A stretch of 64,000 nucleotides of DNA from Sanderia malayensis. Its lineage: Eukaryota; Cnidaria; Scyphozoa; Semaeostomeae; Pelagiidae. The notes under the pieces were generated by a model. It did not search any database. It was given only the letters and a program-made list of their open reading frames with translations, and was not told the origin of the DNA. Both the position numbers and the translations under genes were made by a program. Position 1 is the stretch's first letter. The number at the start of each line of letters is the position of its first letter. The DNA lies in contig RQOL01000658.1 of the NCBI GenBank assembly GCA_013076295.1, forward strand, positions 4,657,836-4,721,835. The letters run 5' to 3'. Of this stretch, positions 44,132-57,441 are shown piece after piece.

Positions 44132-44140
44132 AATTTTACG

Positions 44141-44407
44141 ACTGAGGACAGAAATGTGCAAAATTTCATATTTTCACCAAAAAGCCGAAGGGATCTCAAA
44201 TTTCCGAAATTTTCCGAAAACCCGACGCTTGGGGGGGCAATTGCCCCCTGCCCCCCCGCCCACGACGCTTCTGGTTTTATGATAATATTTAAAGAAAACT
44301 GCGAAGAGGTCCCTTAAAAAATGTTTGCGAAAATTTATCGATGTGGAGTAATTAAAACGCCAATAATTATAATTTCTTTCTATGAAAGCCACGCAAATTC
44401 TCTCTCA
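44141..44407. other. Intergenic DNA
   Basis: Contains G/C-run palindrome GGGGGGGCAATTGCCCCC (about 44231) typical of transposon edges. No gene. Confidence 0.3.
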
Positions 44408-44829
44408 TTTAAAAGAGAATGCCTTAAAACTTTGAAAAATATAAGAATTATTGGTGTAACTGTCTTGACCTTTTACAATTCACGGTTTAAGACTTTATTT
44501 ATCATTTTAGGAATTTGATTTGACAAAACCTATTTTTCCGTAATTTTTTTTCCAGATTAAAAAAAGAAGGTTAATCGCCATAACAAAAATCCAATATGGA
44601 TATTCCTATAATTTGTTTCAAATATTATAATTTGATATAATTTTTAAGGGCTTAATATTTTCTGAAGTGAACGAAAATTTTATTTTTAAAATCCACTTTG
44701 AAATTTGAAAAACAAAACATGTGCGTCTCAAGTTGTAAACAAAGACTTAAACCGTGAATTGTAAAAGGTCAAGACAGTTACACAAATAATTCTTATATTT
44801 TTCAAAGTTTTAAAGCATTCTCTTTTAAA
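44408..44829. repeat. Foldback element with 89-bp inverted arms
   Basis: 44408-44496 (AAAAGAGAATGCCTTAAAAC... CACGGTTTAAGACTTT) and 44741-44829 (AAAGACTTAAACCGTGAATT... TTTTAAAGCATTCTCTTTTA) are near-perfect inverted repeats around a 244-bp AT-rich loop. There is no coding capacity. Confidence 0.75.
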
Positions 44830-45245
44830 CAGGGCCGCATTTAGGTCAGTTGGGGCCCTGGGCCCAAAATTGATTTGGGCCCCTTGAAATATGTAAAAAA
44901 AAGTTTTTTGTCACGTGTATAGTCCTCAGTACCCTGTAAGCACAATTTTATTGGCATACTGACAACTTGCTAACGGAAATAAAATTAAAAGAAAATCATG
45001 GTTACTGGCTGATGGCGCCAAAATCAGTTTATCACATCCAGCTTCAAGGAATAATGTATCATTTAGAGCATCACATATTGTCGAAAAATGAAGCCACTGT
45101 GTTGTTTGATGAAGACATTACTTCTCAATTCAAACATAAGAATAAAATCAACAATAGTTCATAGGTTTTTCGAATTTTTGCTCGGGGCCCCCTAAATCTA
45201 AGAATCTTAAGGGGCCCCTGGGCCCGGGCCCAGTTGTCAAGGAGT
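44830..45245. mobile_element. Probable hAT-like non-autonomous element remnant
   Basis: Begins CAGGGCCGCATTTAGG and GGGGCCCTGGGCCC, and ends GGGGCCCCTGGGCCCGGGCC. These GC-rich ends are roughly inverted, and the CAGGG start is common for hAT elements. The open frame at 44967-45164 is not recognisable. The remnant directly abuts the left edge of block D'. Confidence 0.45.
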
Positions 45246-45399
45246 GAAGGAGTGAAATTGTCCATGTCATTATTTTCCATCGTATAGTTTGAAAAGTATT
45301 AAATTATATGGCTGTGTATGAACTACTATGGTTTGAACTACTTACCTGGTTGGTTGCAAACTCCGTAAGCACTACCTGTACACTACAGTTTAAAACCAG

Positions 45400-45500
45400 G
45401 AACGTTCTATTGACCGCCCCCCTCCAATGTGCGCCCACATAAAGTCAGAGTGTTAAATAAACACCTCCATTTATCCGCCCGGGGCGGTTGATAGAACATT
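45400..45500. repeat. Small inverted-repeat hairpin (D' copy of 4017-4117)
   Basis: Same GTTCTATTGACCGCCCC / GGGGCGGTTGATAGAAC arms as in block D. Confidence 0.5.
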
Positions 45501-45642
45501 TGCATTTTTACTATGGAGTCAAAACTATAGCATAGAAACGTGTAGATTACCATAAGCGCAACTCAAAAGGGTGTCATTTGTTTAGTTTAATTTTGAAATG
45601 TCAAGTTTTTTAAATAGGCGGCCCTTTTATTAAGCCCCAATG

Positions 45643-46613
45643 AGTGCCTGCCTCTGCCTCTCTCTCTCTCTATCACGCTCCTCCGTCCGTAGCGGACACT
45701 GCGCGGTCTACTACAAGTTTCCATATATGTCTGTACTTTGCAATTTGTTCATGGTCACTATAATTTATGATTTTTGTGTTTTTGTTACTTTCTTTAATTA
45801 TTATGTTAACTTTAACGTTTTCAAGGTCTTTCTCGATAATTTTTAACCATGTCATCTTCTGCCCTCCTCTTGGTTTCTTGCAGATCTTCTTTGCTTCCTT
45901 TAATGCTTGTTTTGCTGGTGTTTTTTCTGGAAGTCTCAAAAGATGACCATACCAATTTAGCCTTCGCCTTTTTACTGCCTTACTCCATGGTGTTAGATTC
46001 GTTATTTTATAGAGGTTATCATTTGATACTTTGTCTTGCCATTTGATGTTTAGCATTCTTCTAATTAATTTCCTTTGAAATACGTCAATTGTGTTGTCGT
46101 GTTTCTTTGTGATGGTCCATAATTCGCAGTTGTAAAGAAATATACTCTCCACGTGGCTTCTGAATATTCTTATTTTTACTTCTCTTGATGTTTTCGTGCT
46201 TTCAAAGATATATTTCAGTTGATTATAGGCGTTTGTTGCAAGGATCTTTCTTCTGTTTATATCATTCTCAGTTTCAAGTACACTCCCAAGATATTTACAC
46301 TTTTTCCATTTGTCATCACCTCCTTTTACTACTTCATACTCCTCAGTTTTTGTGTTGTTAACAATCAAGTTCTTATCTTCAAGGATCAATGGCACTTCCT
46401 TTTTAAGGTCTTCTATTTTTTCCCTATCATTTGCTATCCAACTTATGTCGTCTGCATACTGCTGATCAATCCATATGTCGGTTTTGATATTCTTGCTGTA
46501 GTTATGGTCTTCTCTATGTGGAGGATTTAGGATGGAAGAAGTTTGCTTTAGAGCTTCTGCTAAATATATTATAAAAAGTATTGGACTGTATTGCCTCTGC
46601 CTACCCGTGCCGG
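45643..46613 (-). mobile_element. 5'-truncated LINE reverse-transcriptase fragment (D' copy)
   Basis: Same fragment as 4260-5230, with the same truncation point, YADD motif and simple-repeat 3' end. It was therefore copied with the block and did not insert independently. Confidence 0.85.
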
Positions 46614-46766
46614 AAAATGAAACGAGGCAAATCTAAGATGCTTACCAAAGCAACAACAACATTAAAAAAATTTGCGCAAAAAGTCTACACACCGACCAGA
46701 TCAATAAATTGCAAATTTTAAGAAATAAAGTCAACCTCACTTCAAGCTTAAAATTTGAAGAACAAC

Positions 46767-48727
46767 ATGGCTCTAAGAGTGACATCAAAATATCTTACAG
46801 AGTTCAAAATTATGAGAAAATTCTGTCGTTGTCTTGCAACTACAAGGTCGAAGAGAGCTGACAAATTTTACAAAGAAAGAGCCTCAAAACTCGTAGATAA
46901 AATAATCAGGGTCGACCATGCAGGTGAATTTGGAGCTGACAGAATATACGCAGGTCAAATGGCTGTTTTAAAAAATAGTTCTGTCGGATCAATCATTCAG
47001 GTAGATTTTCAAAACGACCTAAACAAGCTATCTATCTGTTGTACACTCACCCCCAAAACGAAACGATTTTGTCAGATAACAAGCTATTTGTTATTGTTTT
47101 GTTGCAACAGCTCTCTTTCCTCCCCTCTTATGATAATAATAATAATAATAGTAATAATAATAATGTATTTGTTAGCGCCGTATTTAATCAAAGTATACTT
47201 GCTCATGGGCGCTGAAATACAATTTTCAAATTTTAAAAACAAGTATTGCTGGTGTTTACAGTATAAGTGAATAGTCTTTAGTAATGAAATATAATTAAAT
47301 AAAAAGCAATAATTCACTTTTACTTGTGCATTAATCTAAAGCAACATCTATTTTACATTGATGCTCTCTTTACATTAATATCTATTTTACATTGATGCTC
47401 TCTTGCAGAAAATGTGGGACGATGAAAAAGCACATTTGAAAATGATGAATGAACTAATTTTGAAACACAGAGCAAGGCCAACTGTGTTGTTGCCTTTCTG
47501 GGATGTTGCAGGTTTTGCATTAGGTAAACATTTTCTGTATCATTGTACACTATTGTACACAATCATATTAAATGAATTCATATTGACTTGATATAACCTG
47601 GAATGATTTGCATATCAAATGTGAGCAATATCAAATACGGCAGAAGAAAAGAGCCCAAAATCACCCACATGGGCAACTGGGCCAATACCCCTAAATTACT
47701 AGAGGGCCAACTGAGCAATTTGAACATAGGAGTGTATTAGTACAAGGGTGGTCTGCCCTACTCCAATAAGCACCTTTTGAAAACCTACTGCAACCTGCCT
47801 GGTTGATAATAAAGGTTAACAACTTTGTCTGGTGTAGCATTCTTGTCCTAATTGTTGACTTGGGAAGCTAAGCAGTTGAGGCAAATGCTCAGGGCTGCAG
47901 TCTGTCTAATAGAAAGCAACGCCATGACAACATTAGATATTATACATGGCAAGTACCTTGAAAGGGGGTTTAATGTTGCCTTTTTAGGACATTACACCCA
48001 TCAAAATAATAGGATCATTTAATTTCACTGCCATGTATGCAATAATTTATATGCTATATATGTTTGTGTTGAGGTGCTGGAACTGCTTTACTTGGAGAAA
48101 AGGCAGCAATGGCATGCACAATTGCTGTAGAAGAAGTAATTGGTGAACATTACGATAGGTGGGTTCTCTTTACATTTCATCCAGAATCATAAAAAAGTAC
48201 TCTTCAAGTTTTGTCATTTATGTTTTCTATATTAGGATGTTTCATTAATTGTTGTTAATGTTTGCTATGTCAGTCAGCTTCGTGAACTTCTATCAGATAG
48301 TCCTGAAGACCACAAAGAACTTCTTGAGGTAACAGCTTATGATTGCTCTTATTCCTCTATACTTTGTAAACTCATTAGACTGTATAGCCTGGCTTGGAAT
48401 TTTGCTGAAAATTCTTTAAGATAATAATAATATTTTCCAGATAATTCATCAGTTTAGAGATGAAGAATTGGAACATCATGATATCGGCAAAGAAATGGAT
48501 GGTGAAAAGGTGGGATAATATTCTTTAAACTTCTCTGAAATTCCTCCAATTGAAAAGTATTGGTATTATATTTTAGGAATAGCTATGACCAAACAATTTG
48601 CATGCTAATTGATTTAAGCTAAGTAAACGATTGATCTAATTGTTTGCAGGCCCCTTTTTATGATGTTATGAAGACTATCATTCAAGCTGGCTGCCGGTCT
48701 GCAATTTGGCTTTCTGAAAAGATCTAA
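46767..48727 (+). CDS. COQ7: COQ7, 5-demethoxyubiquinone hydroxylase (block D' copy)
   Basis: Exons 46767-47000, 47409-47523, 48074-48158, 48274-48328, 48441-48509 and 48650-48727, all offset by 41383 from the D copy and with the same 211-residue product. No difference was seen in coding exons or splice sites, so both copies could make the enzyme. Two intact COQ7 genes in one genome would be unusual, because the gene is normally single copy. That makes an assembly duplicate worth testing. Confidence 0.94.
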
Positions 48728-49860
48728 TTAACAATTAAAATTTGTAAATTATTTGTCAAATAATTTAGAATTTCAAAATTTAGTAATCCTAACAAATGCT
48801 GAGTGATGTTAACAAATATCTTAGTTTTCAAATAATCTGAACCTGATTTTGCCATGGACCAACAGAACACAACGAAAAACCTCTTGTTACCAAGCTCAAT
48901 GACTTTTTATATCATTTTATGTCATATTCAGTAGCCAGTTATTAATAGAAAATGTTACAATTTATTTCAAAATAATTGCATGTTTATTTCTTTGCATTTT
49001 GAAAACTGTAGCAAACTGTGGCGAATCTTAAAGACATTTCAAAATGTGACTTAAATAACTTTAATACAGACTGCAAATTTTTAAAAATAAAGGAGAATAA
49101 ACTTAAATATATTTTCAAAAATTTAATGTATTGAAATTCACAATTTAGTATTCTAATAGCAACCCTTAAAGGAATAAATGACTGTAACATGACTGATACA
49201 AAGTGAGTAGAAGGTCCATTGAAATCAATATTTATTATTAATTTCTTTAAATCTGGGGTACTTGGTAAAATGAAAATGTTCAAAGAAAGATTATCAGGTG
49301 CTTAGTTCATCGCATCGTAATGCAAGATACATCCAAATCAGAAGAAAAATAGTACATACAAAGGAAATCTTAAATAGTGGCGAAATTTATTTAACGCGTT
49401 GACTATTGGTGGCTCGCGTGTCACGAAAGCTAGAACTTAGATCCTGTATAAAGATTAAAAAATTAATAATTAAAGTTAAACAGGCTTCCAAAAAAATGTC
49501 CAAAATGCTCTGGTGTGCGGTGTACATAATATCTATCTGTCATGCGCAATAATCAACGGCAAAAATTAGCCAATCAAATTGACCCATTAATTAATCAATT
49601 ACGTCACAAAGGACCAAGCTAATCTTACGAGCGAAAGGTCTTAAAATTAATTTCATCGAATTTGCGAACAAGTAAAAACGATATTTGAAAGGTTTACTGT
49701 TGATAAATAAAGTTATCCTTTCGAAATTACATTCAAATTTTGGATTTTAAAGCGAAAGGTAAGTTGGCAAAGCTTTAAAGTCTGAAATAAATCACAATAA
49801 AAGATATCTAAGTAATATCTAAGTGATTGCTTGCGACTAAATCAGAACACGGAAGATTCG
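48728..49860. other. Intergenic region between COQ7 and the giant coiled-coil gene (D')
   Basis: Same as 7345-8477. The minus-strand frame at 48984-49283 is not considered a gene. Confidence 0.4.
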
Positions 49861-52800
49861 ATGCTCACTGAAGCAGAGATTTCCCTACTGGTAAAGAGTT
49901 ATTATTTAAAGATTAATAGCTTATCAATTGCAGCTTGATCAGTTCATGATAGCATTGTTTATTTTAAGGATGTATCCGAGGAGAGAGGAGTTTGGCAAAG
50001 GCCGAAAAGATTCTGTTGAATCAGATGACGACATCCATGATGAAGGCCTCAGAGGAGTTAGAAGCTTCTTTATCTTGAATAGCAAAAGACTGAGACAAGA
50101 TAAAAAAGAGTTATCTAAAAAAGATATAGATAGCATCATAAACAGCGAGGCTAGAAATTTCTTCGAAGGGAGAAAGATTGGCGATGGATTAGACAGACTT
50201 AAATGGCTAAAAGCTGAAAATGATCGTACAAATGGTACGACAGATCACAAAAACAAGTCTGCATATGGGAAAAATGAGAGCAGTATAAAGATTCTTGGCT
50301 GTTTAAGAAAACTTCAAAAGTATGAAGAGGAAATTTCTGAAGATGAAAGAGGTGGGGAGTTTGAATTTGAGACAAGAGCCACACCTACAATTGAAAGGCC
50401 AGATATGATGATGCCCAGTTCGACTAAAAATAAGAAGAAGAGTGCGGCAAGCGCAGAGGAAATGCTTAAGATGAGCAGCTCTGGCATAGAGAGATATCAG
50501 ATATTGTTAGAGAAATATTATGAAAGGATTGCTGGGTTAAAAGAGAGCTTTGAAGAGAAGAAAATAAAAGCTGATAGAGAGATAACAATGCTCAAGCATA
50601 GAGTGAGCTGCGTCATAATAGAAAAAGGCAATGCAGAAATGGAAACAGCAGTTGTGAAAGAAGAATTTCAAGAAATGAAAAAACATAATGAAATGGTTAT
50701 TAAGGATTTGAAGACCGAGATCAATGAAAAGAGATTGGAAGCGAATAACAGGGAACAAAATGAAAGAATTCTTGCAGCAAAATATAACAAGATGGCAAAT
50801 AAAATGACAAGCATGAAGAAGGAGCTAGAGTCAAATCAAAACAAGATGGCAGAAATTGAGTTGAAGACAACTGAGCTTCAAGCATTAAACGACAGTCTCC
50901 AGCTGCAAGTTCAGCAAAGAAGAGAAGCAGAGAAGATGGAAAAGGAGAAACGAAAGACAGAAAGAGAGAACGTGCTCCAGTTAAACAGGTCAATGACAGA
51001 GCTGAGACTAAAGAATGAAACACTGAAAAGAACGCTCAAGCAGCAAGTTGAAACAAACAATAAGAAGCTAGAGGAAATTGGTAAAAGCAGAACAGAGCAA
51101 GAAGACTTGATGCAGAAAAAAGAAGAAGAGAAAAATAGACTATTGGATGAGATTGCAAGTCTGAGGATAAGAGATGAAGAGAATAAGAAGTTGATAAAAA
51201 ACGTGAAGAAACGATGCAAGGAAGTGTTGAGAGAGAATAAAAAGTTGCAAGGAATCATTATGACAAAAGGAATGAAAGAAGCAGATATTGCAGCAAATGA
51301 AGACATTTGCCAGGGCATGAGGACCCTACGACCAGTTCTACAAGAAATTGGAATTCAAACAGAAATGGATCTCAAGGACACTAAGTTGGCATCAACAAGC
51401 ATGGAAGTTTCACAGCAGAAAACAACACTGGTGTGCGAATTATGCATTCGTAAGGATGATGAAATTCGCAGGATTCAGATCAAAATTATCGAGCTCGAGT
51501 ACCATAATGATTTTCTCTTAAAAAAGATACCAAGATTGGAAGACATAAACAGGAAATGTCTTGAAACAGCAGAAAGAGCAATAGAGCAATGCTGCATGCA
51601 GCAGGGGAACTCTAAAGCCTCAAATAACGAGATAAAATCAACCACGATGTCTCTTTCAGTAGCTGTAGTGAATGATAAAATGCTGGAGTGCTCTGGAATG
51701 TTTCAGGAATTCCGATCCGTCGTTCAAGATAGGCTGAAAGAAGAGAGGGTCAGCATGCAAAGGTTGATGGCAGAAATGGAAGCTTATGCAAATAAGCTGA
51801 ACTTTCAAGAGAGTAGTCAACAGAACAAGGCCTTAAAGAATGAAGAAATCACAATTGGAGCTGCAGAAAATGTTCAGTTGAAGATCCAAGAGGTTCTTAG
51901 CGAGAAGAACGAAGTAGAAGCACAGCTCACAGAGTGCATGTGGCGATTGAAGGCAGGCAAGGATCGAGAGAAAAAATTCAAACAAAGAATTATCACGTTG
52001 AAAAAGCTTCTTGAAGCTAACAGGATCAGTCCACAAGAGGAGAATCTTATAAATGGTATCAAGTCAATACAGAGCAGAATGTCCACAATGTTAACTAGCA
52101 TGGAGTGCAAACATCAACAGCAGCAAGGTCATAGCATGTTGCATGGTTCAGGACAAGCGCAGCTTATAAAAAGAAGAGTAATATCTGAAAGAGAAGGTGG
52201 AGTCAAGATAATTGAAGATCCTCAGAACAGTAGATTCATTGGCTGTGCAAGTGGAGAGATTGCAGAAAGGCAAGACGAAACAAATGATAAAGATCAAGAA
52301 AGAAGAAAAAAACGTCTAACCAAACCTGGGGAGCATGACAAAAATTCTGGAGCAATGAATGAAAAATCAAAGGAAGATAGCAGTGCAGAAGAAAGGGAAG
52401 AGGGAGAAGAAGAGAGCATTCTTCAAGAAGACAGCATTCATCACGAAGATACTAGCAGTGAAGAAGACCAGTTTGAAGAATCTGAAGAAAGTAGGGAACA
52501 GGAAAATTCAGGTTTAGTTACCGTAACATCTTCATTCACCCTATGTCCACTATTTGGGTATTCCATACTAGATTTACGTGAGACAGCCATCATTAACTTA
52601 CAAGATGTTTAAATTCTTCCAATAGAAACAAGCACAGATGAGGAAGACGGAGAAAATGAAGATAAGAGTGAAGATGATGATGAAGTTAGTCTCAGTGACT
52701 ATGTGGAAAAAGCAAGCCGCCGTGCATCACAAAAATCACAAAAGCAACAAAATACATGGTCATGTTTCAAGTTGAAAGCCAAATTAATGTTCAAAAGAAA

Positions 52801-55800
52801 AAAGGGAAAGGTGAAGAGGTTAAGAGATTCAAAAACCAAAGTCTGTGAAAATAATACCACAACTGACATACGTAGAAAGAAATCGAAAAGGTCTTCTTCC
52901 AAGGCTGGTGCAAAATGTCACAAAAGATATTGCAAAGTCAAGGTAATTTAAGATTAAAATTCGCAACAAGCTAATTTAGATTAAATATATTGTTCGAAAA
53001 CTTATGGTCTTCTTTTTTATTTCAGATCGATAACAGCAAAGCAAAATCCCAAGTGGGCCAAGAAAAAAGTGCTTTGTGTGAAGTGGACCACGAAGAGGAC
53101 ATTAACGCAACTGAAGAAGAATCCAGTGGAAAAAATGATACCCAAACAAATTATGTCGATGGCAAGCAAAGTGAAGATGAAAGTAGTACTGAAAATGAAA
53201 GTGAATCGGACGATGAAGAAGACGCAGAAGGAGATGAAGACAAGTGTGAAGAAGAAAGGTCAGAGAAGAAAAAAGGAAAGTTTTCAATTGTATGGAAAGG
53301 ATTCAAATTTAAGAAAACGAAGAAAGGTGGCAAAGAAAATAATAAAAATGATGCAGAAAATAATGACAAAGAGGAAAGCGAATCAAGTGAAACAACAGTT
53401 AAAAAGGATAATAAATCATACGCGAAAAAGCTGAAAAAGAGAGCCAAGCAAGAAAAAAAGAAGAAGAAAAACGCAGAAAAGAAGAAAAGGAAGAAAGAAA
53501 ACGCAAAGAAAAAAGCTGAATTGAAAAAGAAAAAAGAAAAGGGTGATGATGAAAACAATAACTTGAAGAAAGAGAAAAAAGAAAAGAAGAAAGAAAAGGA
53601 CAAGGAGAATAATAAAAAGATAAATAACAAGAAGGCCGACAAGAAGCAGAGGAAGCTAGAGAAGGAAAAGAAGAAGGCTGCTAAAGAAGAAAAAAAGAAA
53701 TTGCAAGCTGAGAATAAGGAACACAAGAAAGAAAAGAAGGACAAGAAAGAAAAGAAGGACAAGAAGAAGAAGGGAAAAGATAAGAAAAAGGAAACTGACA
53801 AAGTGAAAGAGATAGAAAAGAAAAATGCACAAAAAACAGAGCCAATACCAGGTCCGAGTAATGAAGGCCAAAATCATAATGAAGAAGAGCCCAAATATGT
53901 CTACGACCCTGTGAAAAATAGAGTTGTTAAAAGGAAGAAAAGCAAAAGAAGATTGTCGATTAAATTTAAAAATGTCATCAAGAAAAGTTCAGGAAAAGTT
54001 ACGAATGCAGATGATAATGATGGAGAAGATCCAGTTAATGATGGTGAGAAGGAAGGTGGTGAAAAAAGTCAAACAAAGACTGAGGATATAAATGAAATTA
54101 TTGCCAGCAAAGAAGATGATTCAAAACAAGAATATCATGGAAACCTAAGAGACACTAATGATAAGGAAGATAACACAGGTAAAGAGTGTGAGATCAAAAT
54201 GAAAGATGAGGATGACAAAAAGGAAAAATACAGCAATGAAACACGAATAAAAGAAAATGGACAAACAAATAAGAATGATAAAAAAGTTGAGGATACACTG
54301 GACAATGCTATTGAAAAAGAGGATCATTTAAAAAAGAAATGCTTTGAATATAATGTTCATGACCACGAAAATAGCTGTGATGAAGAAGATAGTAAAGAAG
54401 AATATAAAGAAGCTGATGATAGTGACAACAAGGATGAATGTGATGAAGATGATGGCGAAAAAGAAAACAAATATGTTGATGATGCGAAGAATGATGTTGC
54501 AATTCAGATGGAAAATGATATGAAAAAAGAATGCTGTCAATACGATGAAAATAGTGATGATAGTGAAGATGAAGTCATCAATATAGAAGTGGAGAATAGA
54601 GTGAAGATTGTCAATCAGGAGGAAGATCAGGAGAATCAATGTCCTATAAAGGTAATTGTGAGTCACCTTGATAATTTTGAGAAAAAAGATGGTTGAGCTG
54701 AAGATGACAATGAAAATGAAGATGATGGCCTTGGTGTAAATTATGGTGGGGGAGGCTACAGCACAAAGACAGCATAAAGAAACTGATGCTGTTGCGCGAT
54801 CAAGAAGAAGAAAGATGGAAATTTATAATTCCTCGTTATCGTCATCTTCAGTGCCACCATCTTTGTTTTTCTTCTTATAATGTTAGACCAGTCTCTCTGG
54901 CTTACTTGTTTTCATTCTTAAACTGCCACTCCCTTCCAAATTGAAAGTGTCCTTATTTGGCCTTTATATTTTAATTAGGTGAAAATGGCTGAAGATCAAG
55001 AACAATTGGCTGACGAGGAGGTGAGACTTGTCCAGGAAGAAGCAACCATGAACAAACAAGAACTAGAAATGACACAAATAGAAACAAAAATGCATGAAAA
55101 GGGAACAAGCCCAGCCAATGAAGAAGTCAAAAAGGCTCACGAAAAAGCCAAAATGGCACAACAAGAAGCGAAGTTAGCTCAAGAGCAAGCGACAATAACT
55201 CAAGAAAAAGAAATAGCGACTCACGAAAGCATAAAAATTGCCAAAGAAAAAGAAAACATTGCACATGAAGAAGCAAATTTGCTTCAGGAAGAGGCAACAA
55301 CAGGTCAGGAGCAGATCAAATTGGCTCAGGAAGAGGCAACGACGACCCAAGAAAAAATGAACGTGGTCCAAGAAGAGATGAAAACCTTGGAAAATCTTGG
55401 ACAGATCAAACAGTCGATACTGGCTCAGGAGCAGTTTGAGATGGATCAAGAACAAGCAAGAAAGGCCATAGAGCAGGCTCAAAGGGCTGAAGAAGAAATT
55501 GAGACTTACAAGCGTAAGATTGAACTTCTCAATGCAGAATTGGCGCAGACGAGTGAAAATGATCTAGCATTGGTCGAAAAGGAAATAGAGTTGATGGAGT
55601 TGGAGAAAATTCTCGAGGAGCGAATGCAAGAAATAGAAATACTTCAAATGAGCTTTGGTGAAGTGAACAAAGAGGGCGTTCAACTTTGCAATAAAGAGTT
55701 AAGTTCCGTAGACAAGGTAGCTAAAACGCATTTGCAACAGATAGACGAAAACAACACTGAGATTGAAGGACAGAAGAAAGAAATTGAAAAACAAGTAAAA

Positions 55801-56885
55801 CACATCAAAAGATGGCAAAGGGAGAATCAAGAAGAGGTTGTAAATGAAAAAATCTTAATGGAAAGGACTTCTAGTTTGGAAAGCAACCAGTAAGTTTCAT
55901 AAGAATATACTAAACAATTCTAGAAATCAATCAACACTGTCTTATCAAGTCTGAAACGTAAAACAACAAACTCTTTCTATCAGACAAAACGAGAAAATAA
56001 TTTGTATTGAACCCATGGAGAGCGACAACGATAATGGTAGCATCAGCAACAAGACATCTTCTAGCAGCACGTAAGCATTTAAAAAAAGTTTAATGCAATA
56101 ATATTCAACAAAGCCTATTGTAAAAACTTGCATTTGTAACCACGTCCAATTGTCTATTTAGGGAGCTTGTAGAGGACAATACTTTGGCAGAAAGGTTGGA
56201 AATGGAACCATTTAGCTACAGGTAATCATCTTAAAAAGGTTTCTTAGCTCAAATGCTTACTAAAAGAAATTATGATATGTCCCAAAATAACAAGAGAAAG
56301 ACGACTATTGATAGAAATGATAAATAATTTGATTTTATTAACAGGGAAAATGCAAAAGAAATTTGCCTGGAAACTGCTTCAGAAGCAGGAAAAAATGTTG
56401 ATGATGACATGTAAGTTTCTAAGAAATGTTCTACTAAATAATTGAACGAATATCGAGGAAGATTTGACGAGGGCTTTATATAAGGTGACATTTTTAGGTC
56501 AATAGAGTTTAATGACATGAAATATTTCAGGCGACAACTACCAATTGTTGAAAAAGAAGATGAAATTGAGTTCAACGAAGCAGAGGCATTACAAGATCCA
56601 AAAGTCTTGTCTCTACTAGGAAGCGGTCGTGAATTGTTTGGAGGCAAACGTAAACAAAAAGAAAGCGAAATCATCAAAGAAATGAGAAAAGCACAGAAAA
56701 AAGAAAACAAAAAGATTCTTAAACAAGCAAGAGTCAACAACTTAAAGTCTTCTTTATCTAGGCCTGCTTCTTGCGAACGTAATTTCATGATTTCACCAAT
56801 GGAAAAAACCGTTGAATTAAAAGCACCCTTTTCACAGCATAAAGCTTTGCCCTCTATCCAGAACACGAAAAAGAATGAGGACTAG
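49861..56885 (+). CDS. Giant Lys/Glu-rich coiled-coil protein, intact (2020 residues)
   Basis: Nine exons: 49861-49890, 49934-52511, 52626-52942, 53026-54651, 54979-55889, 55984-56070, 56162-56221, 56345-56410 and 56498-56885. All are GT-AG with matching phases, giving 2020 residues. Regions: a short leader (MLTEAEISLLLDQF); about 800 residues of Glu/Lys/Arg coiled coil with a CELCIRKDDE cysteine pair; an acidic Ser/Glu patch; a basic linker; an extreme (E)K-rich low-complexity stretch (exon 4, about 53400-53830); an Asp/Glu-rich stretch; then in exon 5 an Ala/Gln/Glu 7-residue-like repeat (QEEA, AQEQA, LAQEEATTTQ); and finally a conserved-looking C-terminus (LPIVEKEDEIEFNEAEALQD, SLLGSGRELFGGKRKQKE). 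The start is the ATG at 49861, whose 10-codon exon splices in frame. I do not recognise the family; a structural or cytoskeletal role is only a guess from composition. Confidence 0.85.
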
Positions 56886-57441
56886 GGTCTTCGTATAGTA
56901 TAGTTTGCAATATTTGCAAACATTTTCAAAAATATTGTAAATAAATTTTGATGGAGATATTTGTGTACATTAATTTCTCTATATCTCTATATTGTTTGCA
57001 TATTGTTTCAGCACTCTAAAAAATTTTTGGGAAATTCATAGAGTGACTAGAAATTGAATTAGAAACTTGATTGTAACCATTTTTTGTAAATAAAATATAT
57101 TGACTTTTATGACTTTCATTTGCTTCTTGTCTCTTTTAATATAAACTACCCAAAAAAACTGCAAAAAGGAGCAAGAAATACTCGCCTTGTAAAACATGAG
57201 CATAATGTCTACAACAATTCAAAAAAGTACAAATAAATAAATAAAGCTTAATGACTTGGTCAGCTTTGGATGAGTAACGACCGAGAACACCATAAAGCAA
57301 CTATACTCTTAGTAATGCCGCAATGATATAGCATACTACCTTAATACAAATTCATCCAATTCAAAAAAAACTTGCTATTTCCTCGTGACTCTCCAATAGC
57401 TTACTCTCGAATTCTCTGCATAAAATTAAGATTTCACTCAC
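56886..57441. other. 3' flank of the coiled-coil gene (D')
   Basis: Same as 15495-16050. AATAAA signals are present and no gene is seen. Confidence 0.4.
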
